From NCBI GenBank assembly GCA_934501115.1, contig CAKSTO010000011.1:1-45974 (forward strand): a DNA stretch of 45,974 nucleotides. Direction: 5' to 3'. Source of the DNA: an uncultured Faecalibacterium sp. (GTDB taxonomy: Bacteria; Bacillota; Clostridia; Oscillospirales; Ruminococcaceae). The first letter of the stretch is position 1. Every line of letters starts with the position of its first letter. The translations under genes and the position numbers were made by a program. Positions 1 to 8,387 of this stretch are shown one piece after another. The notes beneath the pieces were generated by a model that worked only from the letters and a program-made list of their open reading frames with translations, made no database searches and was not told where the DNA came from.

Positions 1-108
1 GAGATCAGCCCCAAGTACGCTGACCGCAACGGCGGCTACACCCGCATCATCAAGATCGGCGCTCGCCGCGGCGATGCCGCTGAGATGGCAGTTCTGGAGC
101 TGGTCTAA
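1..108 (+). CDS. rplQ: 50S ribosomal protein L17, C-terminal end (partial)
   Basis: The window opens inside this frame, so only the last 35 residues are visible. They match the C-terminus of bacterial L17: a YADRNGGYTRI stretch followed by a GDAAEMAVLEL ending and a TAA stop. L17 is a large-subunit protein near the peptide exit tunnel. In Bacillota rplQ usually closes the long ribosomal protein/rpoA operon, and a strong terminator lies 28 bases after the stop, as expected for an operon end. The family match is recognised from sequence; the upstream operon is inferred. Confidence 0.93.
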   Translation, partial: EISPKYADRNGGYTRIIKIGARRGDAAEMAVLELV

Positions 109-136
109 TCTGGCTCTGACTGTTTGATACAGTGTT

Positions 137-175
137 CAAAAGCCCTTTCCCAGTAATGGGAGAGGGCTTTTTTGC
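137..175 (+). terminator. Intrinsic terminator after rplQ
   Basis: A GC-rich hairpin (AAAGCCCTTTCCC against GGGAGAGGGCTTT, short loop) runs straight into a T tract. It separates the ribosomal operon from the surface-protein gene. Confidence 0.9.
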
Positions 176-281
176 GTGTTATTTTCATCGTTTTTGCACG
201 TTTCCGGAAATAATAGGTTCAACCGCAAATGCTTCGACAAGTCCACTAAAATCTCGAGCTTATTTTCTGTCAAAATGCCTC

Positions 282-312
282 TTGAAATCCATGTGGGGGG
301 GGGGATTAGAAT
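282..312 (+). promoter_or_regulatory. Candidate phase-variable promoter with a G10 tract in the spacer
   Basis: A -35-like TTGAAA (282-287) and a -10-like TAGAAT (307-312) each match the sigma-A consensus at five of six positions. They are 19 bases apart, and 10 of those bases are an uninterrupted G run (295-304). The optimal spacer is about 17, so loss of one or two G would bring the promoter towards its best geometry. The gene served is the secreted protein starting at 385. The bases are read directly; promoter function and phase variation are inferred. Confidence 0.6.
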
Positions 313-384
313 AGAAAATGGGGCGGAGTTTTCTTCAAAACAGCCGCGCTCAAACAAAAAGAGCAAAGAGAGAGAGGGAAAATC

Positions 385-2391
385 ATGAGAAAAAAGAGTA
401 CGAGACTTCTCAGTGCAGCGCTTGCGGCGTGCATGATGCTGTCGGTTCTGCCGGTGGGCGCATTTGCGGCGGAGCCGGGCACAGAGCCGGAGAATGCGGC
501 GACCGCGCAGGAAGAGACGAAAGGCTACTACCTGAAGGATGGCGGCGTAACAATCAATGATGACTTTATTGCAAAAAACGGCAACACGTATACGATTGGT
601 GGTGAAGAGACCTATCAACACCCCATTACAATCGACACGAATCAAGATGTGACGATTAAATTTATCAATAATGTGAATTACGAGTGGCAGGCATACTTTG
701 ACTATTGGTTAAAGCATCAGCGGTCATTTATTAATGCAAAAAATGTTGGGAAGCTGATAATCAGCAACAAGGATAACTACAGGTTTAATGGCCAATATCG
801 GGGCGTACGTTTTTTGGGCGTCACTGCCCCGAGTGCAATCGTAGAGGTCAATGGAGGAAGCTACAGTGCTGATGCGTCGGGTACATTCTATTTCAACGGG
901 TGCAATGCGACGCTGACCGATGTGACCGTGGATGAATCTTACATATGTGTGTATAATGATCATGCGACGGTAACAATTGATAGAGGCAGCTATACGACAG
1001 TACGACCAGCAGCTGCAATCGATAACGCGAGTGACGGCACGCTTAATTTGAATCATGTTACAGCAGGTGGAGTTGGAGGAGCCGTTCTGAACGAGGGGGG
1101 TCACGTTACCATCAATGGTGGTAGGTATACAAACGGTACCGTTAATGAGTATGTTCCTGTTTATGGATACGATGCTACAATGACGATTTTAGATGGCGAA
1201 TTTGAGACAAAGGAAAAAAATTACCCAGCGATTTTTAACTCCACACGGTTCGAAAACGTTGACCACGGATGGCTTGAAATCAAGGGAGGCACGTTTACAG
1301 CAAGCAAGGATGGAGGCAGCGGAATCAAAGTGAAGACTGGCGTATCCCGGATTGAAAACGCAACGATAAAAGGATGTCAGTACGGTATTTGCTTTGAGAG
1401 TCCGCAGGTTACTTTGAAAAGCGCCGAATTTGAAGATAATGAGATCGATCTTTGTCAAGTGTATAAGGATTTTTGCCCGCAAATTCAGATTGAAGATTCT
1501 TTCGATTTGAATAAGACTTTGACAGTGGCAACAGTATCTGACTCTCATGGAGATCCAACAGGCAGACAATTTACGACCGCAACAGATTCTCACTACCAGA
1601 AAGATCTGAAGCTGGTCAGCACAGACCCGGAGTACATCATTGACTACAAGAAAAATGATGACGGGGAGTTCCGCTACTTTAACACACGCGAGACGGACAG
1701 GTATTATGTAAACCCCATCCATGCTACCATGACGGCTGCGGATGGCACCGAGAAGCGGCCTTATAGCCAGTTTGCAAAGGGTGATACAGTGACCTTGACT
1801 GCTTTCTCCAACGATGAACGCAAGAAACTCACCGGCTGGAAAGTGGAGAAGATCGCTGCCCCGGAATCTGAAGTCATGCCGAATGCAGGCATAATCGAGT
1901 ATGACCCCGAAAATCCGGAAACTGCGACCCTGACCGTTCCGGATTGTGACGTGTTCGTCACGGCCGAGTATGAAGATGTGAGCGATGACCTTGGTACGGG
2001 CGATGACGCCGCCGACAACATCAAGGGCGCGCTCTCCGCGGTGGTCGTGGGTGCTGCCGCGGGTGTCATCATCTATGAAGCCGGTACTGGCATCTACCGC
2101 GTCATCAATATGCCCGGCATTGCAATGCCCTCCAACCGTATCGAGCTGGCCGAGCTGCTGTGGGAGCACGCCGGAAAGCCTGAGCCTGTGAGCACCGCCC
2201 TCTACAGCGATATCGACGAAGACGATACCGACGCACAGAAGGCCGCCCGCTGGGCAGTGGAGCAGGATCTGATGCAGGATAACAGCGAGAAGAACACATT
2301 TAACCCGCACTTCCCTGTCAGCAAGCTGCGCACCTGCCTGACTTGGAACGCTGCAAAAGAAAAAGGCTTGTTTGCCAAGACCGAAGAATAA
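385..2391 (+). CDS. Secreted beta-helix protein with C-terminal SLH-like domain
   Basis: A 668-residue secreted protein. The N-terminus has a Sec signal peptide: RKK positive start, hydrophobic core, AFAA cleavage region near residue 29. Residues about 60-400 hold irregular repeats rich in Gly, Asn, Thr and Val (VEVNGGSYSA, VTINGGRYTNG), typical of right-handed parallel beta-helix surface proteins. Residues 410-530 look like a beta-rich bacterial repeat domain. A Gly/Ala-rich hydrophobic stretch lies near 550-570, and the last 95 residues resemble an S-layer homology motif (AELLWEHAGKPEP, YSDIDEDD, AARWAVEQDLM). The beta-helix part (about 560-1640) is clearly richer in A+T than the rest, suggesting a domain of separate origin. 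ATG is preceded by a purine-rich GAGAGAGAGGG. It is a likely wall-associated surface protein with unknown ligand; it could also be an enzyme, but no catalytic motif is visible. Confidence 0.8.
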   Translation: MRKKSTRLLSAALAACMMLSVLPVGAFAAEPGTEPENAATAQEETKGYYLKDGGVTINDDFIAKNGNTYTIGGEETYQHPITIDTNQDVTIKFINNVNYEWQAYFDYWLKHQRSFINAKNVGKLIISNKDNYRFNGQYRGVRFLGVTAPSAIVEVNGGSYSADASGTFYFNGCNATLTDVTVDESYICVYNDHATVTIDRGSYTTVRPAAAIDNASDGTLNLNHVTAGGVGGAVLNEGGHVTINGGRYTNGTVNEYVPVYGYDATMTILDGEFETKEKNYPAIFNSTRFENVDHGWLEIKGGTFTASKDGGSGIKVKTGVSRIENATIKGCQYGICFESPQVTLKSAEFEDNEIDLCQVYKDFCPQIQIEDSFDLNKTLTVATVSDSHGDPTGRQFTTATDSHYQKDLKLVSTDPEYIIDYKKNDDGEFRYFNTRETDRYYVNPIHATMTAADGTEKRPYSQFAKGDTVTLTAFSNDERKKLTGWKVEKIAAPESEVMPNAGIIEYDPENPETATLTVPDCDVFVTAEYEDVSDDLGTGDDAADNIKGALSAVVVGAAAGVIIYEAGTGIYRVINMPGIAMPSNRIELAELLWEHAGKPEPVSTALYSDIDEDDTDAQKAARWAVEQDLMQDNSEKNTFNPHFPVSKLRTCLTWNAAKEKGLFAKTEE

Positions 2392-2405
2392 AAATCAGGA
2401 CCCCG

Positions 2406-2446
2406 AAGGAGCTGCTGCACAAAATGCTGTGCGGCAGCTCCTTTTC
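2406..2446 (+). terminator. Intrinsic terminator after the surface protein
   Basis: The inverted repeat GGAGCTGC...GGCAGCTCC ends in TTTT, 15 bases after the stop of the upstream gene. Confidence 0.8.
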
Positions 2447-2459
2447 TCAGTTTCAGGTG

Positions 2460-2488
2460 TTGGAATTACGCCCCGCCCGTGGTATACT
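2460..2488 (+). promoter_or_regulatory. Promoter of the lipoprotein/two-component operon
   Basis: TTGGAA (2460-2465), a 17-base spacer and TATACT (2483-2488) with an upstream TGG that may act as an extended -10. The start codon is 51 bases downstream of the -10. Confidence 0.75.
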
Positions 2489-2538
2489 GACAATAGCTAT
2501 TTTTTGGTTTTTGCCTGTGCAGAAAGGGGGAACAGCCG

Positions 2539-3849
2539 TTGAAACGCGCCTTGCAAAGCATCGGGATACTGGCCTGTGCGCTGCTGTGCCTGCTTTTTAC
2601 CGGCTGCAGCAGCCTGCTGGGCGAGTATGCGCAGGTGGAAGAGCTGCTCCGCGCCCCCAGACTCTCCGGCGACTACGGCGATGTGCAGACCGCACTGAAC
2701 GACTGGCTGGGGGAGAGCGCACAGCTCAAGTACCCGATGCAGGGCGAACTGCTTTCCCCCTTTCTGCTGCAGGATCTGGACGGAGACGGCCGGCAGGATG
2801 CAGCTGTTCTGTACACCACGGCGCAAAGCTCCAACGTCTGCATCGCTATCCTGCAGAAAAACGACAGCGATGTCTGGCAGGTGCGGCAGAACGTGGAGGG
2901 GCTGGCCGACACGGTGGAAAATGTCCGTCTGGCACAGCTGCAGCCCGGCAGCACCGTGCAGCTCGTGGTGGGCTACATGGCGGCGCAGGGCGACCACTAT
3001 CTGGCGGTCTACTCCTATGAAAACGGCGAACTGACGACCATTCTGGAGCAGCAGTACCAGCAGTATCTGGTGGAGGATATCACCGGCGGGGGCAATCAGG
3101 ATCTGATTCTCATGTCCACGCTGGAAGACGGCGGCGTGCAGCTCGAGCTGCTGACTGTGGATAAGGAAGGCTCGTTCCAGCAGGTGGCGGTGATGGGGCT
3201 GTCGGCCAGCCGCTTCTCGGGCTGCGCTTCGGTGGCGGCGGGCATGGGTGCTGACGGCAAGCACTATCTGGTGCTGGATGGCTGGACAGGCATCTCGGGC
3301 AACAATCTGGCCTCGGTGCTGCTGCACTTTGACGAGGATACCCAGCAGATGGTGCCCGCCAGCCAGATCAGTACCGAGCGGCTGTACAGCGAGTCCCTGC
3401 GCAATGTGCCGGGGCTGTTCAGTCAGGATCTGGATGGTGACGGCATCGTAGAGATCCCCACCCAGCCTGTCGAGGCGGGTCTGCTGAACATGAGCCAGAG
3501 CCGCCGCATGGATTTTATCGTCTGGATGGACTACACCAGCCCGGAGCCGGAAAAGAGCTTTGGCCTGCTGGACGAAGAGACCAACTGCTATATCGAGCTG
3601 CCCATGGAGTGGGAGGGCAACCTCAAGCTCACGGACAGCGAACAGTACGATGGTGCGGTGGAGCTGCGCACCGTGGACGAGGACGCACTCGTCATGACGG
3701 TGCGGCTGGCACGCACAACGACCAGCTCGCAGGGCTGGGTGCGTCTGGGCATGGTGGCATCCCGCCAGATGCAGGCCAAGCTGGCACAGGACGTGGAGAT
3801 CACAGACCCCGATTACCGCCTGTCCAAGGCGCTGCATCTGCTCAACTGA
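2539..3849 (+). CDS. Lipoprotein with FG-GAP/EF-hand-like DLDGDG motifs
   Basis: A 436-residue predicted lipoprotein. TTG at 2539 is chosen as start because AGAAAGGGGG lies 8 bases upstream and the signal peptide begins right there: KRA, a hydrophobic core, then lipobox LFTGC with the modified Cys at about residue 22. Two DLDGDG motifs (DLDGDGRQDAAV near residue 80 and DLDGDGIVEI near 300) and a similar GGGNQDLIL resemble calcium-binding loops of FG-GAP/VCBS propeller blades. It is the first gene of an operon with a response regulator (20-base gap) and a sensor kinase, so it may be an extracytoplasmic partner of that kinase or a co-regulated target. I do not recognise a named family. Confidence 0.78.
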   Translation: MKRALQSIGILACALLCLLFTGCSSLLGEYAQVEELLRAPRLSGDYGDVQTALNDWLGESAQLKYPMQGELLSPFLLQDLDGDGRQDAAVLYTTAQSSNVCIAILQKNDSDVWQVRQNVEGLADTVENVRLAQLQPGSTVQLVVGYMAAQGDHYLAVYSYENGELTTILEQQYQQYLVEDITGGGNQDLILMSTLEDGGVQLELLTVDKEGSFQQVAVMGLSASRFSGCASVAAGMGADGKHYLVLDGWTGISGNNLASVLLHFDEDTQQMVPASQISTERLYSESLRNVPGLFSQDLDGDGIVEIPTQPVEAGLLNMSQSRRMDFIVWMDYTSPEPEKSFGLLDEETNCYIELPMEWEGNLKLTDSEQYDGAVELRTVDEDALVMTVRLARTTTSSQGWVRLGMVASRQMQAKLAQDVEITDPDYRLSKALHLLN

Positions 3850-3869
3850 AGAACGGAGGAACACAGTTC

Positions 3870-4577
3870 ATGGTACGAGTGCTTGTGGTAGAAGATGAAG
3901 CCAATATCCGCGAGATGATCGCGCTCAACCTGCGTCTTGCAGGCATGGAAGCGGTCGAAGCCGAGAGCGCTGAAGCCGCCCTGCCCCTGCTGGGGCAGAA
4001 GCCGGGCTGCGACGCCGCCATTCTGGACGTGATGCTGCCGGGGATGAACGGCTTCTCGCTGTGCGAAACCATCCGCCGCACGGATCAAAAGATCGGCATC
4101 ATCATCCTCAGCGCCAAAGGACAGGAGCAGGATAAGATCCGGGGGCTGTCCATCGGTGCCGATGACTATATGACCAAGCCTTTCAGCGTCAGTGAGCTGC
4201 TGGCGCGGGTGGAAGCACTCTGCCGCCGGGTCAGCCGCACCTCCGGCAGAGACAGCAGCGGCAAGGCCGAAGATCCGGGGATGCTCACCAGCGGAGAGTT
4301 TGTGCTGGATGAGAACCGCCGTGTACTGCTGAAGGCCGGCCGCCCCATTGAGCTGACGCAGGTGGAGTTCCAGATCATGGAGCTGTTCTTCCGCAACCCC
4401 GGCATTGCGCTGGTGCGTGAGAAGATCCTGAAGGGGGTCTGGGGCGAGAACTACTTCGGAGATGTGAAGATCGTGGATGTGAACATCCGCCGCCTGCGCA
4501 TGAAGGTGGAGGACGAACCCAGCAAGCCCGCCCATATCCTCACCGTGTGGGGGTACGGATATCGGTGGGAAGAATAA
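3870..4577 (+). CDS. OmpR/PhoB-type response regulator
   Basis: 235 residues. The N-terminal receiver domain (about 1-120) has the acidic pair near VVEDE, the phospho-acceptor Asp53 in ILDVMLPGMNG, and the conserved Lys in YMTKPFS. The C-terminal winged-helix domain (about 140-235) has the OmpR signature ELTQVEFQIMELF and DVNIRRLRMKVE with a GYGYRW ending. ATG at 3870 follows ACGGAGGA. It should bind DNA when phosphorylated by the kinase encoded downstream. The 292-base gap to the kinase gene is unusual for such a pair and contains a P-family repeat. Targets are unknown; the layout is PhoP/WalR-like but not specific enough for a gene name. Confidence 0.95.
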   Translation: MVRVLVVEDEANIREMIALNLRLAGMEAVEAESAEAALPLLGQKPGCDAAILDVMLPGMNGFSLCETIRRTDQKIGIIILSAKGQEQDKIRGLSIGADDYMTKPFSVSELLARVEALCRRVSRTSGRDSSGKAEDPGMLTSGEFVLDENRRVLLKAGRPIELTQVEFQIMELFFRNPGIALVREKILKGVWGENYFGDVKIVDVNIRRLRMKVEDEPSKPAHILTVWGYGYRWEE

Positions 4578-4869
4578 CCGCGAGGGCGGGCCAACGGGTA
4601 GATTTCTCTTCGGACACGAATCGGGCCATTCCATCGCCCGCCCTATTGCCTGCGGCAACAGGGTCCCACCCCAGCGGACGGTCCTCAGAGAAACTACCTG
4701 TCGTCCCGCAAATAAAATCCATTTTCCAGTTACGACCTCTTCCGTGAAAAAGTAAATTAGAAAAATCCGCAGATTTTTCTAATTTACAAATATAAAAAAT
4801 AATTTTTCCGCTGATATTGTCAGAGCGAAGCGGAGACAATTCTAAATCATTTGAAAGGAGGAGAACGCC
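4578..4869 (+). repeat. Gap in the two-component operon holding P-family repeat copy P1
   Basis: The first half (4578-4740) has short inverted repeats but no gene. From 4744 lies a full P element: GTGAAAAA, a perfect 16-bp stem (4752-4767 with 4772-4787) around a CGCA loop, an A/T linker, then crossing helices TCCGCT (4807-4812) with AGCGGA (4829-4834), and ATTGTC (4816-4821) with GACAAT (4835-4840). It ends at TCTAAATC, and the kinase AAAGGAGG site follows about 7 bases later, so the fold could affect kinase translation. Confidence 0.85.
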
Positions 4870-6291
4870 ATGCGAAGCGGGATCACCCGCCGGTGGCTGT
4901 GCGGCAGTCTGCTCATCACCGTGCTGCTGGTGCTGCTGGCTGAGACGATGTTCCTGTACAACGATACCCGCAGCTATTACAACAGCGTCCAGCAGACCAT
5001 GTACCGGCGATTCTCTTCGGTCTCCGGTCAGCTGAAAATGTACACCGGCGACACAGCGCAGAGCACAGCAGATGCCCGCAGCGTGGCGCTGCGCCGCATG
5101 GTGGAGCAGTTTGCAGATAAGGATAAGTACGAGTTCATGCTGCTGGATGGCTACGGTGCAGTCATTGCTTCTTCCAGCGGTACCAGCGCCGAGGGTATCG
5201 TCACAACTACCGACTTCGAACAGGCGCAGGACGCCTCGGATGGGCTGGGCGTCGCTGTCTACCGCACGCAGTCCGGGGAGATGGTCATGTCCGCCTGCTA
5301 TCTGGTACCTTATGCTGCCGAGGATGTGGCGGCCATGCGCCTTGTTACCAGCCTGACACTGATCGGGGCGCAGATCAAAAACGCTGTCATCGTCAGCCTT
5401 GTGATCGTGGCGGTCATTCTGGCCTTCACGGTCATGTCCGGCCTGTATTTTATCCGCAGCATCGTGGTGCCGCTGGGGCAGGTGGAGCGTACCGCTGCCG
5501 GCATTGCCCGGGGGGAGCTGGACGTCCGGCTGCCGGTCACCGGCGACGAGCATGACGAGGTAGACCGCCTGCGCGGCACCATCAACCAGATGGCCGAAGG
5601 GCTGGAGGAAACTGAAAAGATGAAGAATGAATTCATCAGCTCAGTGTCCCACGAGCTGCGCACTCCGCTCACCTCCATCCGGGGCTGGGTGGAGACCCTG
5701 CGCACGCTGGACGACCCCACGGACGAGAACTACCGCAAGGGCTTGGAGATCATCAACAACGAGACGGGACGCCTGTACAACATGGTGGAAGAGCTGCTGG
5801 ATTTCAGCCGTCTGCAGAACGGCCGCATCCGCATGGAATGCCGCCCGCTGGATCTGGTGGCAGAGCTGACCGATGCTGTGCTTTTCTGCGAGGCGCGCAT
5901 CCGGAGGGAGGGGCTTGTGCTCTCCTATGCCGAGCCGGAAGAAATGATCCCGGTCTACGCTGACCCCGACCGTCTGCGGCAGGTGTTCATCAATATCATG
6001 GACAACGCCATCAAGTATTCGGCTCCCGGCGGGCGCATCACGGTCAAGCTGTGGGCGGGGGAGTACAAGGCCTTTGTGGAGATCATCGATCAGGGGCGCG
6101 GCATCCCGCCGGAAGATCTGGAAAATATCAAGACCAAGTTCTATAAGGGCAGCAACTCGGTGCGCGGCAGCGGGATCGGCCTTGCGCTGGTGGATTCCAT
6201 CATGGCTGCGCTGGACGGCACACTGGATATCAAGAGCACGCTGGGGCGCGGCACCGTGGTCACGCTGGGGCTGCCGCTGTATCGCAAATGA
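4870..6291 (+). CDS. Membrane sensor histidine kinase
   Basis: 473 residues. One membrane segment at about 9-31, an extracytoplasmic sensor region of about 130 residues, and a second membrane segment near 175-197. A HAMP linker follows (VVPLGQVERTAAGIARGELD), then HisKA with phospho-acceptor His261 in SVSHELRTPL, then an ATPase domain with N box (FINIMDNAIKYS), G1 (DQGRGIPPEDL) and G2 (GSGIGLAL). It should phosphorylate the response regulator encoded at 3870-4577. Start ATG has a strong AAAGGAGG site. The signal is unknown; the lipoprotein encoded at 2539 is an obvious candidate partner. Confidence 0.95.
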   Translation: MRSGITRRWLCGSLLITVLLVLLAETMFLYNDTRSYYNSVQQTMYRRFSSVSGQLKMYTGDTAQSTADARSVALRRMVEQFADKDKYEFMLLDGYGAVIASSSGTSAEGIVTTTDFEQAQDASDGLGVAVYRTQSGEMVMSACYLVPYAAEDVAAMRLVTSLTLIGAQIKNAVIVSLVIVAVILAFTVMSGLYFIRSIVVPLGQVERTAAGIARGELDVRLPVTGDEHDEVDRLRGTINQMAEGLEETEKMKNEFISSVSHELRTPLTSIRGWVETLRTLDDPTDENYRKGLEIINNETGRLYNMVEELLDFSRLQNGRIRMECRPLDLVAELTDAVLFCEARIRREGLVLSYAEPEEMIPVYADPDRLRQVFINIMDNAIKYSAPGGRITVKLWAGEYKAFVEIIDQGRGIPPEDLENIKTKFYKGSNSVRGSGIGLALVDSIMAALDGTLDIKSTLGRGTVVTLGLPLYRK

Positions 6292-6375
6292 TTTTTTCAC
6301 ATTTGTGTGTTAAAATAAAATGTCTGCAAAAAAGCAGACGATAATGGAAAAAAGAAGAACCGGACCTTTTTGACA

Positions 6376-6428
6376 AAAGCTCCCCCTCTCGGGGGAGCTG
6401 GCATTGCGCAGCAATGACTGAGAGGGTG
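6376..6428 (+). repeat. Q-family element Q1
   Basis: An AGCTCCCCC/GGGGGAGCT hairpin, then a second hairpin CATTGC-GCA-GCAATG, then CTGAGAGGGT. It lies 20 bases before the next start codon. Confidence 0.8.
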
Positions 6429-6448
6429 GTTCCCGATAGGAGAACCCG

Positions 6449-7396
6449 ATGAATCAACCAAAAAAAGAACGTTTCAAGACCAGTGTCGGCGGGCAGGCAC
6501 TGATGGAAGGCATTATGATGCGCGGCCCGAAGCTCATCTGCTGCGCTGTGCGCAAGCCCGACGGCACCATTGAGACAAAGATCGACCCGGTAAAAAATCA
6601 TGGCGTCTGGACGAAGATCCCGCTGGTGCGCGGAGCCATCTCCATGATCGAGAGCCTGATCGTGGGATACCGCTACATGATGTACTCTGCGCAGGTGAGC
6701 ATGGGCGACGACTATGACCCGGAAGAGGATGAAACTGCCTTTGAAAAATGGGTGGGCGACCATCTGGGCAAAAAAGCCGAGGATGCGCTGCTGGCCTGCG
6801 CAGCCGTTGCGGGCGGCCTGCTGGCGATCCTGCTGTTTACCGTACTGCCTACCCTGATCGTGGGCGGCGTGAACCACGTTGTCACACTGGGGCGATGGGG
6901 CAAGGTGGTGCTGGAGGCGGTGCTCAAGGTGGGCATCTTCCTGACCTATATGGCAGGCATCTCCAGAATGAAGGAGATCCACCGGGTGTTCGAGTATCAC
7001 GGTGCAGAGCATAAGACCATTGCCTGCTATGAGGCCGGCGACCCGCTGACCGTGGAAAATGTGCGCAAATATACCCGCTTCCATCCCCGCTGCGGTACCA
7101 GCTTCCTCATTCTGGTGGTCATCGTCAGCGTGTTTTTGTACAGCGTGCTGCCATGGGGCAGCGTCGGGCTGCGGGTGGTGTGCAAGCTGCTGCTTCTGCC
7201 GCTGGTCATGGGCATCAGCTATGAGCTGCTCAAGTGGTGCGGACGGTCGGATAACATTGCGACCCGCATCATTCGTCAGCCCGGCATCTGGGTGCAGCAT
7301 CTGACCGTCTTTGAACCGGACGACAGCATGATCGAGGTGGCCATTGCCGCCGTGACCCCGGTTCTGCCCGAGGATCCGGAGGAGGGCAAATGGTAA
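6449..7396 (+). CDS. YqhQ-like DUF1385 membrane protein
   Basis: 315 residues, matching the DUF1385/YqhQ family: an early SVGGQALMEGIMMRGP motif, a central VFEYHGAEHKT motif, and RFHPRCGTSFL, with about four to five hydrophobic segments (near 110-135, 150-170, 220-260). The biochemical function is unknown. In many Bacillota it sits directly upstream of prmC and prfA. Here it overlaps prmC by seven bases, so the two are translationally coupled. The start is supported by GATAGGAGAACCC. Family call is strong; no function is claimed. Confidence 0.9.
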   Translation: MNQPKKERFKTSVGGQALMEGIMMRGPKLICCAVRKPDGTIETKIDPVKNHGVWTKIPLVRGAISMIESLIVGYRYMMYSAQVSMGDDYDPEEDETAFEKWVGDHLGKKAEDALLACAAVAGGLLAILLFTVLPTLIVGGVNHVVTLGRWGKVVLEAVLKVGIFLTYMAGISRMKEIHRVFEYHGAEHKTIACYEAGDPLTVENVRKYTRFHPRCGTSFLILVVIVSVFLYSVLPWGSVGLRVVCKLLLLPLVMGISYELLKWCGRSDNIATRIIRQPGIWVQHLTVFEPDDSMIEVAIAAVTPVLPEDPEEGKW

Positions 7397-8364
7397 GAGA
7401 AGGCATGTCCCCCCGGGCAGCGCTGCGGGAGACGGAAGCCCGTCTGACCGCTGCCGGGTGCCCGGATGCAGATTATGATGCCCGGGAGCTGTTCCGGCTG
7501 GCTGCGGGGCGGGACGCCCGCCTTTCGGATCGGGTGCTGGCCGCAGGGGAAGCAGAAAAGCTGGAAGCCCTCTGCACGCGGCGCGAAGCCCGGGAGCCGC
7601 TGCAGTATCTTTGCGGCACATGGAGCTTTCTGGATTTTGATCTGGCGGTTGGCCCCGGGGTGCTCTGCCCGCGGGCAGATACCGAGGTGGTGGCAGAGGC
7701 TGCAGCCGGCACACTGGCGGGCATTGCTGCGCCCCGGGTGCTGGATCTCTGCGCCGGTACCGGCTGTCTGGGGCTGGGCGTAAAGCGTTTCTGCCCGGAA
7801 GCGCAGGTGACCTGCGTAGAGAAGAGCCCGCAGGCTTTTTTGTACCTCGAAAAAAACTGCCGCTCTGCGCTGAAAGGGCAGGGAGGGCAGACCGAAAACC
7901 TGCTGGAGCCTACGGCGTTCCAACAGCCGGATGCCCCGGCCTTTGACTGGGGACCGGCACTGAACGCCCTGCGTGCCGAGGCAAAGCCCGCTTACGCGGT
8001 GCAGCCGGTGCAGGGGGATCTGTTTGCATACTGGCAGGATCTGCCGGAGGGGAGGCTGGATCTGATCGTCTCAAATCCCCCCTACCTTACCGCAGCCGAA
8101 ATGCAGCAGCTGCAGCCTGAGGTGGCGCAGGAACCGGCGATGGCGCTGGAGGCAGGGGAGGATGGCCTTGTGTTTTACCGCGCATTGGCGCAGCATTATC
8201 AGAAAGCACTGCGTCCCGGCGGTGCGCTGGTGCTGGAGATCGGCTGGCAGCAGCGGCAGGCTGTGACGGCGCTGCTGGCGGAAAATGGCTGGACGGAGAT
8301 CGAGTGCAGGAAGGATCTCGGCGGCAATGACCGCTGCGTGATCGCCCGCAGACCCTGCGAATAA
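7390..8364 (+). CDS. prmC: Release factor glutamine methyltransferase PrmC
   Basis: 324 residues. PrmC methylates the Gln of the GGQ motif in release factors RF1 and RF2 using S-adenosylmethionine. Seen: an N-terminal helical domain, EPLQYLCGTWSFLD, the SAM-binding motif VLDLCAGTGCLGLG near 117-130, and the NPPY catalytic motif at 229-232. About 40 extra residues lie between the SAM motif region and NPPY (around 160-210) compared with typical PrmC, rich in Gln and Pro; this looks like a surface insertion, not a frameshift. No prfA is visible next to it. It starts inside the upstream DUF1385 gene. Confidence 0.93.
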   Translation: MVREGMSPRAALRETEARLTAAGCPDADYDARELFRLAAGRDARLSDRVLAAGEAEKLEALCTRREAREPLQYLCGTWSFLDFDLAVGPGVLCPRADTEVVAEAAAGTLAGIAAPRVLDLCAGTGCLGLGVKRFCPEAQVTCVEKSPQAFLYLEKNCRSALKGQGGQTENLLEPTAFQQPDAPAFDWGPALNALRAEAKPAYAVQPVQGDLFAYWQDLPEGRLDLIVSNPPYLTAAEMQQLQPEVAQEPAMALEAGEDGLVFYRALAQHYQKALRPGGALVLEIGWQQRQAVTALLAENGWTEIECRKDLGGNDRCVIARRPCE

Positions 8365-8387
8365 ATGAAAAAATGAACAACTTCTTG

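Noticed and set aside
4752..4787. P-family 16-bp stem as a simple intrinsic terminator
   Set aside because: The stem is followed by AAATATAAAA-type sequence, not a T tract, in the element's own direction, and the length and CGCA loop are fixed across copies, which a terminator would not need.
7860..8020. Frameshift in prmC
   Set aside because: The extra residues between the SAM motif and NPPY stay in one open frame with normal codon use, and the motifs on both sides are in phase, so it is an insertion.
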